Source: Nitrospira sp.
GTDB lineage: Bacteria > Nitrospirota > Nitrospiria > Nitrospirales > Nitrospiraceae
DNA length: 64,000 bases
Reading direction: 5' to 3'
Assembly: GCA_024998625.1 (NCBI GenBank)
Contig: JACOEL010000013.1
Span: forward strand, 53,235 to 117,234
Shown here: piece after piece, positions 1 through 7,111 of the stretch
Layout of the letters: every line of letters starts with the position of its first letter
How positions within the stretch are numbered: the stretch's first letter is position 1
Notes under the pieces: model-generated
What the model was told of the DNA's origin: nothing
The model's database searches: none
What the model saw: only the letters and a program-made list of their open reading frames with translations
Made by a program: the position numbers and the translations under genes

Positions 1-19
1 AGAGCCTTGAACAACGACA

Positions 20-1498
20 TTAAGAGCGAGCAGTAGCTAATTCAAAGCTAATGGAGGTTCCAACGTTGGGGCTGCTTTCTGCCCGAATTGTACTTCCATG
101 AAGCTCAATAATTCGCTTTGTGATGGCGAGCCCAAGTCCGGCTCCTCCAGATTGGTCTTCCCGATTCGCTTTATAAAAGCGGTCAAATATATAAGGAAGG
201 TCGTGTGCTTCAATGCCGCAACCCGTATCATAAACGCATACCATGACTGAGCCGGGTTTCGGGCTTAACGAAACCACAATTGTACCGCCGGCTGCAGTGT
301 AACGTGCGGCATTCTGAATGATGTTCTCCAACGCCCGCTCGATGAGGCCGATGTCGGCCTCTACAAATGGAAGATCGCTTGGAAAATTGCTGTTCAAAGC
401 TATCCCCTTGTTCGCAACGGTGAGTTGAAACTTTTGACACACATCCTGCACGAGCTCGGCTATAGAAAATTCTTCGCGTTGTATACTGGCTTCACGTGAA
501 TCCAAGCGAGCCAGTTCAAAAAGCTCTCCCACCAGTTCCCTCAGCCGTTCGCTTTGCTTTAGAGCAATGTCTAAAAAGGTCCGATGTTCCTCTTGGGTAA
601 GCGTTCCTTCCTTCATCAACAATGTCTCTAAGTATCCATGAAGAGATGCCAGGGGTGTCCGCAAATCATGAGACACGTTGGCCACTAACTCACGCCGAAG
701 GACGTCTGTCTGCTTGAGAGTGGCCACTTGCTGAAGAATGCGTTGCACCATCCGATGGAACGTTGTCCGAAGTCGATCTATCTCATCACCTTGCCGCTCT
801 GGAATAAGGTCCTGCGGTAGTACCCCTGCGCTTGCTGAAAAATCGTTCTTCGCAAATGTTTCCATCGTCAATGCCAGCTTAGTGAGTCTCCTTGTAAGCA
901 TGTTGAAAAGAAAAAGACCGGCCAAGAGAGCGAACAGTAGGCCAGTGAGTGCCGTCCAGACGCTCAAACGGAGAATGTAGCTCCGTCGCAGCATGTCGAC
1001 CACGGAGTCATATTCTTCTCCGCCCAGAACAATGTACAGATAGCCCGTTGGCTCTCCTGATAAGGGTATCGGAGCGGCGGAAAAAACCTTTTTGCGAGAA
1101 GCATCGCGGGGATCATCGCCGAGAATAGGGAATGCATCCGTTTGAGCCAGAAAGTTCTGGATTGGATCTAGTGATACAGACGAGCGTTTGACCTTCTCAG
1201 GAGGAGCGGAGAAGTTAGTTATAATCCCGTTCGCATCAAGCAAGTACATTTCAATGCTTGGATTGACAACCATGAGCAGATGAAAGAGTTCTTTGAGCGC
1301 ATAGGGGCTGACCTCTCCTTGGCTACTCAGCAGCTGATCAGCAACGATGTTTCTAGCCAGGCTGCGGTTCAGCTTCTGATTGACCTCCTGCTGATACATG
1401 CCGGTCGTGAAGACCGTAAGCAGGGTATATAAAAGCCCAACGGCGCAAAATAATAGAAGCCAAACGAGGGCGAGTTTGCCGTAAAGCGACCGCGTCAT
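20..1498 (-). CDS. Membrane sensor histidine kinase
   Basis: Sensor half of a two-component system, 492 aa. Hydrophobic segments near residues 10-32 and 177-200 flank a periplasmic sensing region of about 145 residues. A HAMP linker follows, then a HisKA domain with the H-box around His277 (VSHDLRTPL), then a HATPase domain with N-box (ENIIQNAARYT), G1 (DTGCGIE) and G2 (GAGLGLAI). All catalytic motifs are present, so kinase activity is expected; the signal is unknown. It starts 2 nt after the stop of the response regulator gene, so the two are co-transcribed and coupled. It could equally be called PhoR/BaeS-like; sequence alone does not give a stimulus. Confidence 0.93.
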   Translation of the reverse strand: MTRSLYGKLALVWLLLFCAVGLLYTLLTVFTTGMYQQEVNQKLNRSLARNIVADQLLSSQGEVSPYALKELFHLLMVVNPSIEMYLLDANGIITNFSAPPEKVKRSSVSLDPIQNFLAQTDAFPILGDDPRDASRKKVFSAAPIPLSGEPTGYLYIVLGGEEYDSVVDMLRRSYILRLSVWTALTGLLFALLAGLFLFNMLTRRLTKLALTMETFAKNDFSASAGVLPQDLIPERQGDEIDRLRTTFHRMVQRILQQVATLKQTDVLRRELVANVSHDLRTPLASLHGYLETLLMKEGTLTQEEHRTFLDIALKQSERLRELVGELFELARLDSREASIQREEFSIAELVQDVCQKFQLTVANKGIALNSNFPSDLPFVEADIGLIERALENIIQNAARYTAAGGTIVVSLSPKPGSVMVCVYDTGCGIEAHDLPYIFDRFYKANREDQSGGAGLGLAITKRIIELHGSTIRAESSPNVGTSISFELATARS

Positions 1499-1500
1499 GA

Positions 1501-2220
1501 TCAGTTCCCTAGTCCTGATGTTCCTAGTTCACAGAATTTGTACCCGACGCCCCACACGGTCAGAATAAATTCGGGGTTGGCGGAATCCTTTTCGATCTTG
1601 CTGCGCAATCTGTTGATATGCGAATTCACGGTATGCTCATAGCCGTCGTGACCATATCCCCAGACCGCATCGAGAAGCTGAGATCGAGTATAAACACGGC
1701 CAGGATGGAGGGCGAACTGAAGGAGTAAATCGAATTCTTTGGCCGTGAGATCGACGGGATCGCCTCTCACGACCACCTTTCGTTTCTCAATATCGATGTA
1801 GAGCCGGTCCCCTCGTATAATTTTCTGCAGGTCCTGCGTCTTATCGCTGAAGGCTTCTGAACGGCGGAAGAGGGCCTTAATCCGCGCGAGCAATTCCCGA
1901 ACACTAAACGGTTTGGTTACATAGTCGTCAGCGCCCACTTCCAGCCCGAGGACACGGTCCAGTTCCGATGATTTCGCCGTCAACATGAGGATGGGTGTAT
2001 AAGTGGAAAGCGATCGAATCTGACGGCATATCTCTAACCCGTCGATGCCGGGAAGCATCACATCGAGAATAATAAGGTCATAGATCTTCGAGCGAACAGA
2101 CTGAAGACCATCCTTTCCAGTTCTGGCAATGTCTACGGCGTAGGCTAGATCGGTCAGATGCATATTCAAGAGCCGACCAATATCCAAATCGTCTTCAACT
2201 ACAAGGATGTGTTTCGCCAT
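1501..2220 (-). CDS. OmpR/PhoB-family response regulator
   Basis: Receiver plus winged-helix DNA-binding regulator, 239 aa. The receiver has the acidic pair E9/D10/D11, phospho-acceptor Asp53 (ILDVMLPG) and conserved Lys103 (YVTKPFS). The C-terminal half is a Trans_reg_C domain (DLTAKEFDLL, then RTRSQLL-like helices and a GVGYKF hairpin). It is the first gene of the leftward pair with the kinase at 20-1498. Direct repeats typical of this family's operators lie 47-64 nt upstream of the start codon, suggesting autoregulation. Family identity is secure; target genes are not visible here. Confidence 0.94.
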   Translation of the reverse strand: MAKHILVVEDDLDIGRLLNMHLTDLAYAVDIARTGKDGLQSVRSKIYDLIILDVMLPGIDGLEICRQIRSLSTYTPILMLTAKSSELDRVLGLEVGADDYVTKPFSVRELLARIKALFRRSEAFSDKTQDLQKIIRGDRLYIDIEKRKVVVRGDPVDLTAKEFDLLLQFALHPGRVYTRSQLLDAVWGYGHDGYEHTVNSHINRLRSKIEKDSANPEFILTVWGVGYKFCELGTSGLGN

Positions 2221-2255
2221 GTCTGCCTGCGCCGAGAGATAATGAGAAATGCCTT

Positions 2256-2284
2256 AGCATAGCGCCCATCACAAAATCATCACA
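2256..2284 (-). promoter_or_regulatory. Putative promoter with OmpR/PhoB-type direct-repeat operator
   Basis: Read on the minus strand, the 7-mer TGTGATG occurs twice with an 11-nt period (plus-strand copies 2267-2273 and 2278-2284). This is the spacing used by PhoB/OmpR-family dimers. A -10-like TATGCT (2261 down to 2256) follows, so the repeats sit about where a -35 would be. This is the only plausible promoter between the regulator start at 2220 and the next gene on the left, and it implies that host sequence extends at least to 2284. Confidence 0.5.
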
Positions 2285-2328
2285 GACCGGCCTCTACGCA
2301 TACTTTGTTGAATCGCACCATGCAGAGC

Positions 2329-2577
2329 CTAGAAGCGGAATCTGCGTGTGGTAAGTCCAGCACAGGAACAGCAGAGCCAAATTTCTCGCATGACATTGTC
2401 GGTGTGATAGCACAGACGGCCCCATGTTCGATCTGCTTGGCAAAACTCACAGAGCCGTTCTTTACCGTGTTCAGAGCACAGCCAGCCCTTTCGAGCCCGA
2501 TCATAAATGGTGCCAGTTCGCCCACAGTAAGTGGGTCCGAACAGGGAAGTGATCCTTTTGACACAAGGATTGCTCAT
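2329..2577 (-). CDS. Small cysteine-rich (probable zinc-binding) protein
   Basis: 82 aa, with Cys at 5, 18, 34, 43, 46 (CEFC), 56, 69, 70 and 72 and His37, a pattern that suggests a structural zinc site. I do not recognise a named family. The start codon overlaps the stop of the Rep-like gene (ATGA at 2577-2574), which argues that it is a real, translationally coupled gene and the last member of the leftward operon. Its distal position next to a replication protein would fit an accessory DNA-binding or single-strand-binding helper, but this is only inference. Confidence 0.55.
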   Translation of the reverse strand: MSNPCVKRITSLFGPTYCGRTGTIYDRARKGWLCSEHGKERLCEFCQADRTWGRLCYHTDNVMREIWLCCSCAGLTTRRFRF

Positions 2578-3320
2578 GGCTGACTCGATATGAGGCCTTT
2601 TCCAAGAACAAGTTGCAAAACAAAGCCGTTGTAGAGAATCGCATGCCCAGCCAGCAGGTCTTCCCAGGTTTTGTATAGAACGACGCGAGGGATCTCTAGC
2701 TCACCTCGAATCCGCCGGAAGACGTTCCGACTGGACCATTGATTCCTCATCTCTTCCCATAAGGTGCTCATCGGGAAGCCCAACGAACGTTTCCAGGACC
2801 AACACATGTTCACGTACCCCGATTGGTCTTGAACATATTGGCTGATGACATACCGGCTCAAACGATTGCGAGACCGCTGGCCAGGCTCATAGGCCTTAAT
2901 CCAGACAACTGGAGCTCCGTGCAGCGCTCTCCATTGGGCTGAAAGCCAGGACTGGGCAATCCAGAAGTGCCGATGACGCTCGCCATCTGGAACTCGCCAC
3001 GCCCAAAAGATATGTAGGACTCCATGGCCCTCTTGTGTGCGCACTTGATAATATTCCATCCCTCGATAACCAAGCTGACGCTCGATTCGTTGGCGTAATT
3101 GCTTATGATGATAGGTCAGTTTGTCGGCCTGTCCACCTTCGGCTGTAGAGAGCGTGACCCAAAGCACCTGAAAGTGATGGGCTTCCCAAAACCACAACAG
3201 CGAACGTATGCGCTGATAGCCTCGCTTTTGCTTGCGAGACCATTCCGGTCTTACAGGACGGTCGATAGAACGAGCTGCTTCACCACTTGTCTTGAACCAA
3301 GAAGGAAAGCGTTCAGACAT
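2574..3320 (-). CDS. Putative HUH-type replication initiator (G2P/Rep-like)
   Basis: 248 aa from the ATG at 3320, which has a GGGAG ribosome site 7 nt upstream and overlaps the preceding small ORF by 8 nt; a longer form from 3383 is possible. Order of motifs: a beta-strand with FQVLWVTLST (about 50-59), a His-bearing strand EGHGVLHIFW (His99, His103; about 97-106), and a helix NRLSRYVISQYV (Tyr157, Tyr162) followed by a W-rich segment ending RSLGFP. This order resembles filamentous-phage gpII and plasmid rolling-circle Reps, where His residues bind metal and Tyr attacks DNA. The metal motif is not a textbook HUH, so the call is tentative. If right, the protein nicks and replicates the excised circle. 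Confidence 0.55.
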   Translation of the reverse strand: MSERFPSWFKTSGEAARSIDRPVRPEWSRKQKRGYQRIRSLLWFWEAHHFQVLWVTLSTAEGGQADKLTYHHKQLRQRIERQLGYRGMEYYQVRTQEGHGVLHIFWAWRVPDGERHRHFWIAQSWLSAQWRALHGAPVVWIKAYEPGQRSRNRLSRYVISQYVQDQSGYVNMCWSWKRSLGFPMSTLWEEMRNQWSSRNVFRRIRGELEIPRVVLYKTWEDLLAGHAILYNGFVLQLVLGKGLISSQP

Positions 3321-3504
3321 GAAAGCGCTCCCGCTGTGAGGGTTGTGCTGGGCTAGATGGGGAAACACGTTCTGGCAGGACAACGGAAGATCTCATGGGC
3401 TCAGATATCCGTCTGGCACCCTGAAGCAGCAACGTCTGCAAGAGGGCGATGCACTCTTTCCGTGCCTGCGAATCGATTGGAACGAATTGAATTTCAATCT
3501 TCAT
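3313..3504 (-). CDS. Small hypothetical protein of the element
   Basis: 63 aa starting MKIEIQFVPIDSQ. The chosen ATG (3504) lies inside the last codons of the XRE repressor gene (11-nt overlap), and the stop overlaps the start of the Rep-like gene by 8 nt. An upstream in-frame Met at 3588 would overlap the repressor far more and is less likely. An N-terminal strand-helix region is followed by a Ser/Pro-rich tail. No family is recognised. Its place between repressor and Rep suggests a replication or copy-control accessory, by position only. Confidence 0.5.
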   Translation of the reverse strand: MKIEIQFVPIDSQARKECIALLQTLLLQGARRISEPMRSSVVLPERVSPSSPAQPSQRERFHV

Positions 3505-3772
3505 TGTGATGCCCATTGGGCAACATATCGGTATCACAAAACTCAATGGGGCCCAATGTGTATTCAGGCTGTAACTGAAACAGCTCATCGACTGTGCAGT
3601 CGAAAAATTGCGCGAGTGCTAAGGCTACCGCGAGGCTCGGAAGGGCTTTCCCCTGTTCCATTCTCGTGACATAGGAACGACTGACGCCGATTCTGCGTGC
3701 CAGGGCTGCCTTTGACAGGCCACGTTGCGTTTGTCGAGCTCGCCATTCTTTGAGGTGGTTCTTGATCATCAT
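3494..3772 (-). CDS. XRE/Cro-CI family repressor
   Basis: 92 aa with one HTH_3 domain at about residues 18-70 (LSKAALARRIGVSRSYVTRMEQGKALPS type) and an acidic tail. It leads the leftward operon and is divergent from the second XRE gene at 3876, the usual layout of a phage-style genetic switch. Two adjacent ATG codons follow GGAGG; the second (3769) has better ribosome-site spacing, so the protein may be 91 aa. It probably binds the 19-bp palindrome in the divergent intergenic region and represses one or both operons. Confidence 0.85.
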   Translation of the reverse strand: MMIKNHLKEWRARQTQRGLSKAALARRIGVSRSYVTRMEQGKALPSLAVALALAQFFDCTVDELFQLQPEYTLGPIEFCDTDMLPNGHHNED

Positions 3773-3836
3773 CGTCCTCCGTTAAGGGCCACTATAGAGA
3801 TGCGTTGCCCAATGGTCAATAGATGGAGGTATTTTG

Positions 3837-3866
3837 TGTTGACTAGAAGACAACAAATCAGATATA
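3837..3866 (+). promoter_or_regulatory. Divergent promoter with palindromic operator
   Basis: In the 103-nt gap between the divergent XRE genes, a -35 TTGACT (3839-3844) and -10 GATATA (3861-3866) are spaced 16 nt. A near-perfect 19-bp palindrome (3837-3855, arms TGTTGACT / AGACAACA) covers the -35. This is where a dimeric XRE repressor would block transcription of the rightward XRE-ImmA-recombinase operon. Confidence 0.6.
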
Positions 3867-3875
3867 GCTTCTCCT

Positions 3876-4256
3876 ATGATCAATCCCAACATGAATCGAG
3901 AGTCCACGCAGGTCCCACACGGATTCCGCGCCCTGGTCAAAAAACGAATGGAGGCCGTCAACCTCAGCCTCAGGACCGTCGCGAGTGAAGTCGGGATTTC
4001 ACCAGCTTATTTGTCACGATTGTTATCCGGCGAACGAGGCCTTCCGTCCGACGATACGCTCATTTGGAAACTGGCCGAGGTCCTGCAGATAGATCCACCT
4101 GAACGACTGCTTGTCGAGGCGAAACGTGTGCCGGACATATTGCTCCCAGCATTGCTCAGTGCGCACCAAGCCGCCTCCAAGGCGGATCTGAAGGAAGCGA
4201 TGAAGCAGTTACAGGCGGTCATCCTGAATCAACGAAAGAAGCGAGGGCGTCAATGA
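3876..4256 (+). CDS. XRE-family regulator paired with ImmA peptidase
   Basis: 126 aa with an HTH_3 domain at about residues 15-70 (LRTVASEVGISPAYLSRLLSGERGLPSDDT) and a helical C-terminal tail. An alternative start is the ATG at 3891. Its stop overlaps the next start as ATGA (4253-4256). XRE-ImmA pairs are the known derepression module of ICEBs1-type elements, in which ImmA cleaves the XRE repressor after induction. This protein is therefore the likely ImmA substrate and controls excision by the recombinase downstream. Confidence 0.87.
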   Translation: MINPNMNRESTQVPHGFRALVKKRMEAVNLSLRTVASEVGISPAYLSRLLSGERGLPSDDTLIWKLAEVLQIDPPERLLVEAKRVPDILLPALLSAHQAASKADLKEAMKQLQAVILNQRKKRGRQ

Positions 4257-4822
4257 AGGGTCTACCTAGTCTGCTCGCTTCGTTTATCCAGTGGTTGCGA
4301 CGACCGGAGCGCTTTATTCATAAACTCCAATCCATCTACCCGAAGGGGCAAATGGTGCCCTTCCATCAGCATGAGGAAATGGCCGGGAATCAAGGCGTGG
4401 AAGTTCTCGAAACAACCTTCGGCCCGAACATTGATGGGATGACAACGCGAGACGGCGAGCAGGTGATGATTGTCCTTCGTAGAGGACTGAACCCATTGAC
4501 ACGTCAGTTTGTCGTCGCCCACGAACTGGGGCATGTACAATTGCACCTCCCTGAGATGAACGAAGTAGACGCGTATCGATCCACATCGCCCAACGATCAT
4601 CGAGATATCGAAGCAGACGCATTTGCGCTGGTCTTTCTTATCGGATCGCTGCCGAAGGAGCGGCTCGCTCACGAGGTGTTCCTCTATGTCTTGAACAATC
4701 GCGGGCTGGCCTGGCGTGCATTCCGCGTGATTTGCTATCTGTCCTGGTACAAGCAGAGAATTCATCTAGCGAACTGGCTCGAACGCCACTTGGTAGGCTT
4801 TCACGCAAAAGGAACCGCATAA
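4253..4822 (+). CDS. ImmA/IrrE-family zinc metallopeptidase
   Basis: 189 aa with the gluzincin-like motif HELGH (His90, Glu91, His94) and the downstream acidic ligand region DIEADAFA (about 118-125), the normal ImmA/IrrE layout. ATGA overlap with the upstream XRE gene and a 1-nt TAATG overlap with the recombinase gene show a three-gene coupled operon. Members of this family cleave cognate XRE repressors, here probably the product of 3876-4256, to trigger excision genes. The C-terminal 60 residues are helical with no recognised domain. Confidence 0.88.
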   Translation: MKGLPSLLASFIQWLRRPERFIHKLQSIYPKGQMVPFHQHEEMAGNQGVEVLETTFGPNIDGMTTRDGEQVMIVLRRGLNPLTRQFVVAHELGHVQLHLPEMNEVDAYRSTSPNDHRDIEADAFALVFLIGSLPKERLAHEVFLYVLNNRGLAWRAFRVICYLSWYKQRIHLANWLERHLVGFHAKGTA

Positions 4823-6366
4823 TGGCCGCGACACTCGCTCCCACGATTTGTGGCCTCTACACAAGGGTCTCCACTCGTAATCAAGCCGACACGGAATACA
4901 GTTCTCTCGAAACCCAGCGCGAAAAGCTCGAGGCGTACTGTAAAAGCCAAGAGCAATATGTCGTCTATCGCGTCTATGAGGACGCCGGCTTTTCTGCCGA
5001 CTCAATGAACCGCCCTGCATTGAAGGAGTTACTCCAAGATATCCGTGCTGGTCGGATTAGCTGTGTACTGGCCTATAAGATCGATCGATTGACCCGGTCT
5101 GTGAAAGATTTTCATGTTTTGATGGACCTGTTCGACCGGCACGGAGCTAAGTTTGTATCCATCACGCAGAGTCTCGATACCCATCATCCGATGGGACGAT
5201 TGTTGCGGAATATCTTATTAGATTTTGCTCAGTTTGAACGGGAAATGACGGCGGATCGCACCCGAGACAAGATGCAACAACGGGCTACGAAGGGATTATG
5301 GAATGGGGGTAATGTTCCCTTTGGCTACCAGAATGAAGGCAAGCGCCTCGTGAAGCATCCCCAAGAGTCTCTCTATGTGCAGTTTATGTTTCAGTTCTTT
5401 ACTAAAGATCCCTCACTAGCTCGCCTGCGTGACGAATTACATCTCCGAGGCTGGTATTCTCGCTCTGGAAAGCCATGGGGCAAGATGTCGCTCGATTATA
5501 TCTTGAGAAATCCCACCTATTACGGACAGGTACAGTTTAATGACCAAATCTTTCAAGGCGAGCATCCGGCGCTAATTGAAGAAGGCCTGTACCATAAGGT
5601 GCAGGCACTCGCCCGTGAACATACCCGTGTTGAAACGAAGTTCCAACGGACGTTTCTGCTAAAGGGGTTGTTGAAGTGCAGCGTGTGTCAGTCGGTCATG
5701 ACTCCCCACTACACACAGAAACGCCGGAAAGATCAGTCAATTAATCGGATTGCATATTATCGATGCTCGAAAACTATGCATCACAACAATACAGTCTGCA
5801 CCGTGAAAGCTCTCAATGCGAACGAGGTCGAGCGGCAAGTCATCGAACATCTGGCCGAACTGAGCCAACATGCCGAATGGGTCACAACTACCGTGGAGGA
5901 CTTGAATCGAGATCAAAAAGAAAGGGTCCGTCCGCTGGAGCAGGAGGCCATTCGTTTGACGGCAGGGCTCAACAAATTGGAACGGGAGATTGATCGGTTG
6001 GTCCGAGGAGTAGGGCAGGGGACCGTATCAGTCCAGCGCCTTGAACAAGAGATGCACCGTCAGCACAAAGAGCAGCAGAGTCTAGAAGCGCAGTATCAAG
6101 CAGTCCATCGTCAGATCCAAGAGCACCTAGCCAGGGAGTATGACTCAGAGGTTGTCATCCGCAATCTCCAAGATTTTCAAAGAGTTTTTGCCGCGTTACT
6201 ACCCAAGGAACAAGCAGAGGTGCTTCGATGTCTCGTAAGGGATATCGACGTATACCCCGACAAGCTTGTCTTCAACATCTTTGAGCTTGCCGAGATAGGG
6301 ACGAGTTCGAAGAAGCGTACAGGTTGGCTCCCCGGGCAGGACTCGAACCTGCGACCAGCCGGTTAA
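4822..6366 (+). CDS. Large serine recombinase (integrase/excisionase)
   Basis: 514 aa from the ATG at 4822, which overlaps the ImmA stop (TAATG). The N-terminal resolvase domain has the nucleophile Ser17 (YTRVSTRNQ) and the DRLTRS arginines (89, 92). A Recombinase domain follows at about 170-270, a zinc ribbon at about 286-332 (CSVC ... C) and a long coiled coil at about 345-440, the architecture of phage integrases such as phiC31 and TP901. The last residues, WLPGQDSNLRPAG, are read from the antisense of the tRNA-Asn 3' half, and the stop is in the anticodon loop, so the C terminus is supplied by the target site. Confidence 0.93.
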   Translation: MAATLAPTICGLYTRVSTRNQADTEYSSLETQREKLEAYCKSQEQYVVYRVYEDAGFSADSMNRPALKELLQDIRAGRISCVLAYKIDRLTRSVKDFHVLMDLFDRHGAKFVSITQSLDTHHPMGRLLRNILLDFAQFEREMTADRTRDKMQQRATKGLWNGGNVPFGYQNEGKRLVKHPQESLYVQFMFQFFTKDPSLARLRDELHLRGWYSRSGKPWGKMSLDYILRNPTYYGQVQFNDQIFQGEHPALIEEGLYHKVQALAREHTRVETKFQRTFLLKGLLKCSVCQSVMTPHYTQKRRKDQSINRIAYYRCSKTMHHNNTVCTVKALNANEVERQVIEHLAELSQHAEWVTTTVEDLNRDQKERVRPLEQEAIRLTAGLNKLEREIDRLVRGVGQGTVSVQRLEQEMHRQHKEQQSLEAQYQAVHRQIQEHLAREYDSEVVIRNLQDFQRVFAALLPKEQAEVLRCLVRDIDVYPDKLVFNIFELAEIGTSSKKRTGWLPGQDSNLRPAG

Positions 6367-6400
6367 CAGCCGGCTGCTCTACCAACTGAGCTACCGGGGA
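6325..6400 (-). tRNA. tRNA-Asn (anticodon GTT)
   Basis: 76 nt with an encoded CCA (complement of 6325-6327). The 7-bp acceptor stem TCCCCGG / CCGGGGA, D arm, anticodon stem CCGGC / GCCGG with loop CTGTTAA, and T arm GTTCGAGTC are all intact. It lies opposite and overlaps the last 42 nt of the serine recombinase gene, which marks it as the likely attachment target of the element to its left. The gene is still full-length, so function is not lost. Confidence 0.97.
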
Positions 6401-6464
6401 ACAAAGAGATTCAAGATAATCGTCGGCATTCTAGCAAAACTATGGAGAGAAGGGGGAGACTTTT

Positions 6465-6734
6465 TTAGATGCCGAAATCATTAGTTTCGTCCTCGTCTGA
6501 TGAGGCGTCCGTATTTCCTTCCGCCAGCGCGGCAAAATGTTTTGCCCAGGTGAGGTAGAGATTCCCGCTATCCCGCATTGTATCGGCGGCTTTAGTGAGC
6601 TTTGCAGCTAGTTCAGGGTCTTTTCCTCCGGCATGTATGGCCGCGGCTTGTCGCTGAATGGCCTTGGGATATTCGTTCAACAGGCCGGCGATATCACGTA
6701 GCAGTTCATCGAGCACATTGTCTTCTCGTTCCAT
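6465..6734 (-). CDS. Conserved hypothetical protein, helical
   Basis: 89 aa, predicted all-alpha with an acidic C-terminal tail (GNTDASSDEDETNDFGI). A GAGAGG ribosome site precedes the ATG at 6734. It is cut off from the upstream oxidoreductase operon by a strong terminator at 6761-6792, so it needs its own promoter. No domain or function is recognised; it is soluble and small, and may act by protein-protein contact. Confidence 0.7.
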   Translation of the reverse strand: MEREDNVLDELLRDIAGLLNEYPKAIQRQAAAIHAGGKDPELAAKLTKAADTMRDSGNLYLTWAKHFAALAEGNTDASSDEDETNDFGI

Positions 6735-6760
6735 GGGATCCTCTCAGTGCTCAGTTCAAG

Positions 6761-6792
6761 AAAAAGCCCCATAGCGTGGGACGCTATGGGGC
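6761..6792 (-). terminator. Intrinsic terminator of the oxidoreductase operon
   Basis: An 11-bp perfect stem (GCCCCATAGCG 6766-6776 with CGCTATGGGGC 6782-6792) and 5-nt loop are followed on the minus strand by a T5 run (complement of 6761-6765). It lies 20 nt past the stop of the ferredoxin-like subunit. Confidence 0.93.
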
Positions 6793-6811
6793 CTTGCGAC
6801 AACGCGACTCG

Positions 6812-7090
6812 CTACCCTTGGTAGGCTTGTCCGAGGCCTGCGGACTCGCCCTTGTGGCTCATCAGCTGCCCAGTGGCGCTGACTGCCTGCATCTCGATCG
6901 CCTCGTGTTTGGCTGCGTTGCAGACAACGACGCAGAGCTCGCATCCCTTACAACGATCAATTGTAACTTCCGCCACCATTTTGGTCGAGTTAAGGTCCAA
7001 GCAGTTGGCTTCCGGACAATACATGATGCAGAGGCGGCAGCCCTTCTTGGCCACGCACTTCTCGTCGATCACTTGCGCTACGTTATACAT
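6812..7090 (-). CDS. 2-oxoacid:ferredoxin oxidoreductase, 4Fe-4S delta-type subunit
   Basis: 92 aa, two ferredoxin-type clusters: C12 x5 C18 x2 C21 x3 C25-Pro and C47 x2 C50 x2 C53 x3 C57. It carries electrons between the TPP site of the catalytic subunits and external ferredoxin. It is the last gene of a five-gene leftward operon (epsilon-alpha-beta-gamma-delta order) ended by the terminator at 6761-6792. The first cluster's wider C-x5-C spacing departs from the standard CxxCxxC. In autotrophic Nitrospira such enzymes run in the reductive direction of the rTCA cycle. Confidence 0.88.
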   Translation of the reverse strand: MYNVAQVIDEKCVAKKGCRLCIMYCPEANCLDLNSTKMVAEVTIDRCKGCELCVVVCNAAKHEAIEMQAVSATGQLMSHKGESAGLGQAYQG

Positions 7091-7111
7091 GCGACGTGGT
7101 TCCTTCTCTCG

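Larger units (their letters stand above)
2285..6400. mobile_element. Compact integrative element at tRNA-Asn (about 4 kb)
   Basis: Between the regulator promoter (ends about 2284) and the tRNA-Asn gene (6325-6400) lie seven tightly overlapping genes of mobile-element character: Cys-rich protein, HUH-like Rep, small ORF, XRE repressor, divergent XRE, ImmA/IrrE protease and a large serine recombinase. Almost every junction overlaps by 1-11 nt, as in phages and satellites. The recombinase runs into the tRNA, which marks the right end. The left end is inferred to lie in 2285-2328, but I found no copy of the tRNA tail there, so it is not proven. There are no capsid, relaxase or secretion genes, so it would depend on a helper for transfer. 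Confidence 0.65.

Noticed and set aside
2285..2328. A left attachment repeat of the tRNA-Asn 3' end
   Set aside because: I compared this gap with 6325-6366 by eye and saw no shared stretch beyond a few bases. A serine recombinase can act with a 2-bp core, so absence does not disprove integration.
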